DNA from: an uncultured Clostridia bacterium | GTDB lineage: Bacteria; Bacillota; Clostridia; UMGS1883 | NCBI GenBank assembly: GCA_947624455.1 | Contig: CANQKL010000017.1 | Span: 1 to 16,713, forward strand | Direction: 5' to 3' | DNA: 16,713 bases | In this document: positions 13,692 to 16,713 of the stretch, one piece after another | Layout of the letters: each line of letters starts with the position of its first letter | Numbering within the stretch: the stretch's first letter is position 1 | Notes under the pieces: generated by a model | Database searches by the model: none | Seen by the model: only the letters and a program-made list of their open reading frames with translations | Told to the model about the DNA's origin: nothing | Program-made: the position numbers and the translations under genes

Positions 13692-15011
13692 TTAAATGAT
13701 CTGTGTCGCGATGTAGAGGGCAAACAGGGCAACGGATACCCACATGATGGGACTGATGTCCTTGAACTTGCCAGTGCAGAGCTTCAGCACTACCCACGCG
13801 ATCATGCCGAACATGATGCCGGTAGCGATGGAATAAGTAAAGGGCATTACAACTATCGCCAGGAAGCCGCCGATAACGTCGGCAATATCGCCGTCAAAGC
13901 TCATCTTCTTTACGGAGCTGAGCATCAGCAGTCCGACATAGAGCATAGCGGGAGTGGTAGCAAAAGAGGGGATAGCCAGGAATATGGGCGCAAATATGAT
14001 GGAAACAAGGAACATTACCGCTGTGGTAACGGCGGTAAGACCCGTCCGTCCGCCAACGGCAACGCCAGCGCTGGACTCAACGTAGCTGGTAACGGTGGAT
14101 GTACCCATGCAGGCGCCTACTACCGTACCTACAGCGTCGGCCATAAGAGCTCCGCCCGCTCGGGGAAGCTTACCGTCCTTGTCGAGGAGGTTGCCTTTTT
14201 CCGCAACGCCGATAAGGGTCCCAGCCGTGTCGAAGATATCAGTGTAAAGGAAAGTAAACACCACCAACAGGAAGGCTGAGAAATTGTTCTTTACAAAATC
14301 AAAATCAAACTGAAACATGGCCGGAGCGGCAAAGCTCACGCCGGAAAAGCTCGGTATAAGGGAAGGACCTGTATACCAGCCGATGCCCTGGGCCACCATG
14401 CCCAGTATCCAGGTGGCGATAATACCCAGCAGGATGTCGCCGGGAACCTTGTAGTGGTGAAAGACGCCAATGATGATCAGGCCCAAAATGGAAAGCACCA
14501 GCTCGGGAGAGGCAAAGTTGCCAACGCCCACCAAAGTAGATTCGTTGTTGATGACAATGCCGGAGTTGATCATCGCTATAATGGTAATGAACAGACCGAT
14601 ACCCGCTGTGATACCCAGCTTCAAATTGGCGGGGATCTGATTTACCAGGGCCTCTCTGAACTTGAAAACGGACAGCAGCATGAAAATGACGCCCTCGATA
14701 AGTACGGCTGTCAGGGCGACCTTGTAGCTGTAGCCCATGGCTCCGCAGACCGTAAAGGCGAAGAAGGCGTTAAGCCCCATGCCCGAGGCCAGCGCCACCG
14801 GGTAGTTGGCAAAGAAAGCCATACACATAGTCGCAATGAAAGCTGAAATGGCGGTACCCGTGAACACCGCGGCCTTATCCATCCCCGCCGCCGACAGGTA
14901 GTTGGGATTTACGGCCAGTATGTAGGCCATGGCCAGGAAGGTGGTGAGTCCGGCTACGATCTCGGTCCTCACATTAGTGCCGTGTTCCTTGAGCTTGAAC
15001 AGTTTTTCCAT
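13692..15011 (-). CDS. NCS2-family purine permease (AzgA/PbuG/PbuO-like)
   Basis: The 439-residue integral membrane protein matches the AzgA-like branch of NCS2 transporters, which import hypoxanthine, guanine or adenine by proton symport. Typical segments are the N-terminal RTEIVAGLTTFLAMAYILAVNP, FFANYPVALASGMGLNAFFAF, the ANLKLGITAGIGLFI stretch and the GTSTVTSYVESSAGVAVGGRTGLTAV substrate-site loop. Hydrophobic segments account for about a dozen membrane spans. AGGAGG is 7 bases before the ATG. The gene is first in a two-gene operon with a phosphoribosyltransferase, which would trap the imported base as a nucleotide. Exact substrate is not resolved. Confidence 0.93.
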   Translation of the reverse strand: MEKLFKLKEHGTNVRTEIVAGLTTFLAMAYILAVNPNYLSAAGMDKAAVFTGTAISAFIATMCMAFFANYPVALASGMGLNAFFAFTVCGAMGYSYKVALTAVLIEGVIFMLLSVFKFREALVNQIPANLKLGITAGIGLFITIIAMINSGIVINNESTLVGVGNFASPELVLSILGLIIIGVFHHYKVPGDILLGIIATWILGMVAQGIGWYTGPSLIPSFSGVSFAAPAMFQFDFDFVKNNFSAFLLVVFTFLYTDIFDTAGTLIGVAEKGNLLDKDGKLPRAGGALMADAVGTVVGACMGTSTVTSYVESSAGVAVGGRTGLTAVTTAVMFLVSIIFAPIFLAIPSFATTPAMLYVGLLMLSSVKKMSFDGDIADVIGGFLAIVVMPFTYSIATGIMFGMIAWVVLKLCTGKFKDISPIMWVSVALFALYIATQII

Positions 15012-15051
15012 AATGATTCCTCCTTATAGTATAATATTTAGTACCAAATCC

Positions 15052-15080
15052 ATTTTACAGCATTTTGGAAAATAATGCAA
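15052..15080 (-). promoter_or_regulatory. Predicted sigma-A promoter of the purine salvage operon
   Basis: Minus-strand TTGCAT (15080-15075), a 17-base spacer and TAAAAT (15057-15052). The -10 box is 5/6 to consensus; the -35 box is weaker. About 40 bases of leader precede the permease ATG, too short for a purine riboswitch. Confidence 0.65.
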
Positions 15081-15112
15081 GGGGTTTTCTTAAATTTAAG
15101 ATAAAAATTTTA

Positions 15113-15141
15113 TCATATCCCCTCGTGAGCGGTCATAGGCT
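15113..15141 (+). promoter_or_regulatory. Possible sigma-E-type promoter of spoIIID
   Basis: TCATATC (15113-15119), a 14-base spacer and CATAGGCT (15134-15141) resemble the mother-cell sigma-E consensus (ATAtT; CATAcaaT) only partly. The assignment leans on the known sigma-E dependence of spoIIID in Bacillus. Confidence 0.3.
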
Positions 15142-15169
15142 GTAACAAAACCGTGAGGGGGGAGTTAAG

Positions 15170-15439
15170 TTGAAGGATTATATAGAGGAGCGGGCCGTGG
15201 AGCTGGCAAATTACATAATCGAAAACAACGCCACTGTCAGAAGCGCGGCCCGAGTCTTTTCTCTGTCAAAATCCAGCGTCCACAAGGACGTGACCGAACG
15301 CCTGGAAAAAATCGATCCGCCTCTGGCGGCAAGGACAAAGCTGGTCCTTGAGCGGAACAAGGCCGAACGCCACATCCGAGGCGGGCTGGCCACTAAGCAC
15401 AAGTATGAGGAGCAAGCTCTGAAAACCAAAGCGAAATAA
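15170..15439 (+). CDS. spoIIID: Sporulation transcription factor SpoIIID
   Basis: This 89-residue DNA-binding regulator acts in the mother cell during sporulation, activating and repressing many sigma-E genes and leading to sigma-K. The sequence follows SpoIIID closely: YIEERAVELANYII, the helix-turn-helix TVRSAARVFSLSKSSVHKDVTERL (about 22-45), then the basic RHIRGGLATKHKYE tail that contacts DNA. It starts at TTG 15170, after GGGGGGAG and a five-base gap. A terminator follows 5 bases after the stop. It diverges from the purine permease. Its presence shows that the organism belongs to a spore-forming lineage. Confidence 0.96.
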   Translation: MKDYIEERAVELANYIIENNATVRSAARVFSLSKSSVHKDVTERLEKIDPPLAARTKLVLERNKAERHIRGGLATKHKYEEQALKTKAK

Positions 15440-15443
15440 GTAC

Positions 15444-15474
15444 TGGCAGGTCATCGAGCCTGCCGTTTATTTTG
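15444..15474 (+). terminator. Intrinsic terminator of spoIIID
   Basis: GGCAGG (15445-15450) pairs with CCTGCC (15459-15464) around an eight-base loop, followed by GTTTATTTT. The stem is short but well placed. Confidence 0.75.
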
Positions 15475-15567
15475 GGCGCGAAGGAAAACGCCGCCCCGTA
15501 TAAACGTTCTAAAAGCCATCGGAGGCCGCTCTGACAAACTTACCGCATAAAAAAGTAAATTTGGGTA

Positions 15568-15596
15568 TAGACACAGTCCAAATTTTATGATATACT
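15568..15596 (+). promoter_or_regulatory. Predicted sigma-A promoter of the DUF6062 gene
   Basis: TAGACA (15568-15573), a 17-base spacer and TATACT (15591-15596), each 5/6 to consensus, 37 bases before the ATG. Confidence 0.65.
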
Positions 15597-15633
15597 GATA
15601 ATAGAAATACAAACGAATAAGGAGAGGGTCAAA

Positions 15634-16329
15634 ATGAAAGAAAGAATTTACAGCATACCGCTGACAGACGCGCTGAACGAGGGCTGCGACTGTGTAATGT
15701 GCAGCCTTGAGGATAAACTGGAACACGATGCCGTTGACTATTTCATGGGCGCGTCCAAAATGGAGCCGGATGTGAGGATAATGACTAACAAGAAGGGCTT
15801 CTGCCGCCGTCACCTTCACATGATGGAGGCGGCTGGCAGCCCTCTGGGCCTGGCCCTGATGCTGGATACTCACATGAACGAGATAGTCGGCCGTCTGGAA
15901 AAGAAGGGCAAGGCGGGCGGTCTTTTCGCCGCCAAAAAGAACCTTGTCGCTTTGGCCGACGAGTTGGAGTCCATAATCGGCGGCTGCGCCGTCTGTGACA
16001 AACTGAAGGGACATCTTGCCGACGCGGCCGGGAATCTGGTCTATCTCTGGGACAAGGAGCCGGACTTTCGCAAAAAGCTTGAGAACTCCAAGGGCCTTTG
16101 CCTGCCCCATATGCTGTTGGTGATGAGGGCCGCGTCGTCGGAACTCAGCGGGAAACGGCTTGATGAGTTCGCCGATTTTATCGTCCGTACTCAGACGCAA
16201 ATGCTGGAGACCCTGAACGAGGATGTGAACTGGTTTACAAAGAAATTTGACTACAACAACAAGGACGCCGACTGGAAGAACAGCAAAGACGCCGTTCCCA
16301 GAGCGGTCAACAAGCTGGTAAGCTTTTAA
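15634..16329 (+). CDS. DUF6062 family protein with two repeated CxxC...CxxH motifs
   Basis: The 231-residue soluble protein resembles the DUF6062 family found in Clostridia; no function is established. The sequence shows an internal duplication. C20-x2-C23 is followed 34 residues later by C57-x2-H60 (KGFCRRHLHMM), and C118-x2-C121 is followed 35 residues later by C156-x2-H159 (KGLCLPHMLLVM). This spacing implies two equivalent metal sites, probably zinc (inferred). The C-terminal 50 residues are charged and lysine-rich (KKFDYNNKDADWKNSKDA). There is no signal peptide or membrane segment. GGAGAGG lies 7 bases before the ATG. The CBS gene begins 44 bases after the stop with no visible terminator, so the two may be co-transcribed. 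Confidence 0.75.
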   Translation: MKERIYSIPLTDALNEGCDCVMCSLEDKLEHDAVDYFMGASKMEPDVRIMTNKKGFCRRHLHMMEAAGSPLGLALMLDTHMNEIVGRLEKKGKAGGLFAAKKNLVALADELESIIGGCAVCDKLKGHLADAAGNLVYLWDKEPDFRKKLENSKGLCLPHMLLVMRAASSELSGKRLDEFADFIVRTQTQMLETLNEDVNWFTKKFDYNNKDADWKNSKDAVPRAVNKLVSF

Positions 16330-16373
16330 TTTCATATTAATAAAGGTATATTCATCCCGGGAGGTGATTACAT

Positions 16374-16713
16374 ATGAATATACTGAGGTTTCTCACGCCT
16401 AAAAATCAGGTCGTCTATCTATATGACGACTTTTCCCTCCGTCAGGCTATGGAAAAAATGGAGTATCACCACTACACAGCCGTACCGGTCATAAACCGGC
16501 AGGGCGAATATGTGGACATTCTCACCGAGGGCGATATCCTCTGGTGCCTAAAGGACAGCTGCGGCTTCGACCTTAAGGCGGCGGAGCAGACTCCCCTTCG
16601 GGAAGTTAAGCGTCACTCCAACAAGTCGCCGATAGGTGTGAATTCCGATATTGAGGATTTAATGTCGCTGGCGATAAATCAGAATTTTGTGCCAGTGATC
16701 GATGATACACGGG
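16374..16713 (+). CDS. CBS-domain protein, 3' end cut off by the window
   Basis: ATG 16374 has GGGAGGTGATT ending a few bases upstream, a strong ribosome binding site. The frame stays open to the window edge (113 codons). MNILRFLTPKNQVVYLYDDFSLRQAMEKMEYHHYTAVPVINRQGEYVDILTEGDIL is a typical first CBS repeat. A second begins near SNKSPIGVNSDIEDLMSLAINQNFVPVIDD. Paired CBS domains usually bind adenine nucleotides and act as energy or nucleotide sensors. No other domain is visible in the part present; family members of this form are often stand-alone proteins of about 140 residues. Confidence 0.88.
   Translation, partial: MNILRFLTPKNQVVYLYDDFSLRQAMEKMEYHHYTAVPVINRQGEYVDILTEGDILWCLKDSCGFDLKAAEQTPLREVKRHSNKSPIGVNSDIEDLMSLAINQNFVPVIDDTR

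Noticed and set aside
13353..14279. 308-codon rightward open frame
   Set aside because: Antisense to the phosphoribosyltransferase and permease; histidine- and glycine-rich composition typical of a shadow frame.
15012..15169. Purine riboswitch in front of the purine permease
   Set aside because: The leader between the predicted promoter and the ATG is about 40 bases and has none of the conserved purine-aptamer bases.
15451..16335. 294-codon leftward open frame
   Set aside because: Antisense to the DUF6062 gene, which has a good ribosome binding site, promoter and repeated motifs; the antisense product shows no recognisable domain.

Overview
The window looks like chromosomal DNA from a spore-forming, moderately GC-rich member of the Clostridia, probably from an Oscillospirales-like gut lineage. 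The lineage is inferred. It rests on an intact obgE-yhbY-nadD-yqeK-rsfS-leuS gene order, a spoIIID sporulation regulator, a DUF1540 protein and a DUF6062 protein, AGGAGG-type ribosome binding sites, and TTG starts. There are no transposases, integrases, CRISPR arrays, tRNAs or rRNAs.

Layout. Positions 1-157 hold the 3' end of a cysteine-rich DUF1540 gene (+), closed by a strong terminator. Positions 269-7486 (-) hold a housekeeping operon read right to left: obgE, yhbY, nadD, yqeK, rsfS, leuS, then thrC. The first six genes overlap or nearly touch and cover ribosome assembly and silencing, NAD synthesis, dinucleotide-tetraphosphate turnover and leucyl-tRNA charging. An intrinsic terminator lies between leuS and thrC, and the thrC start region carries a 19-bp tandem duplication of its ribosome binding site. 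From a divergent promoter at about 7.52-7.61 kb, a PflX-like radical SAM gene and comEC run rightward. Both proteins have lost residues that are diagnostic for their families.

A long hairpin (10813-10894) separates comEC from a leftward pair: a PadR repressor gene and a membrane protein that fuses an N-terminal HAAS/DUF1700-type domain to a SEDS (FtsW/RodA-like) domain. The pair has a perfect-consensus promoter overlapped by palindromes, so autoregulation is likely. Next comes a non-coding stretch of about 530 bp. Its central 280 bases are almost entirely consecutive inverted repeats, and its left edge has a good leftward terminator.

The right part holds a leftward purine-salvage pair (NCS2 permease plus an Apt-like phosphoribosyltransferase) with its own promoter. 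After it come rightward spoIIID with a terminator, a DUF6062 protein with two internally repeated CxxC...CxxH metal-site motifs, and a truncated CBS-domain gene at the right edge.

Most of the window is ordinary core genome. The parts most worth a second look are the PadR/HAAS-SEDS unit, the hairpin array at 12740-13022, and the two families with missing active-site residues (radical SAM and the ComEC metallo-beta-lactamase-like domain). No clearly new multi-gene system is evident.
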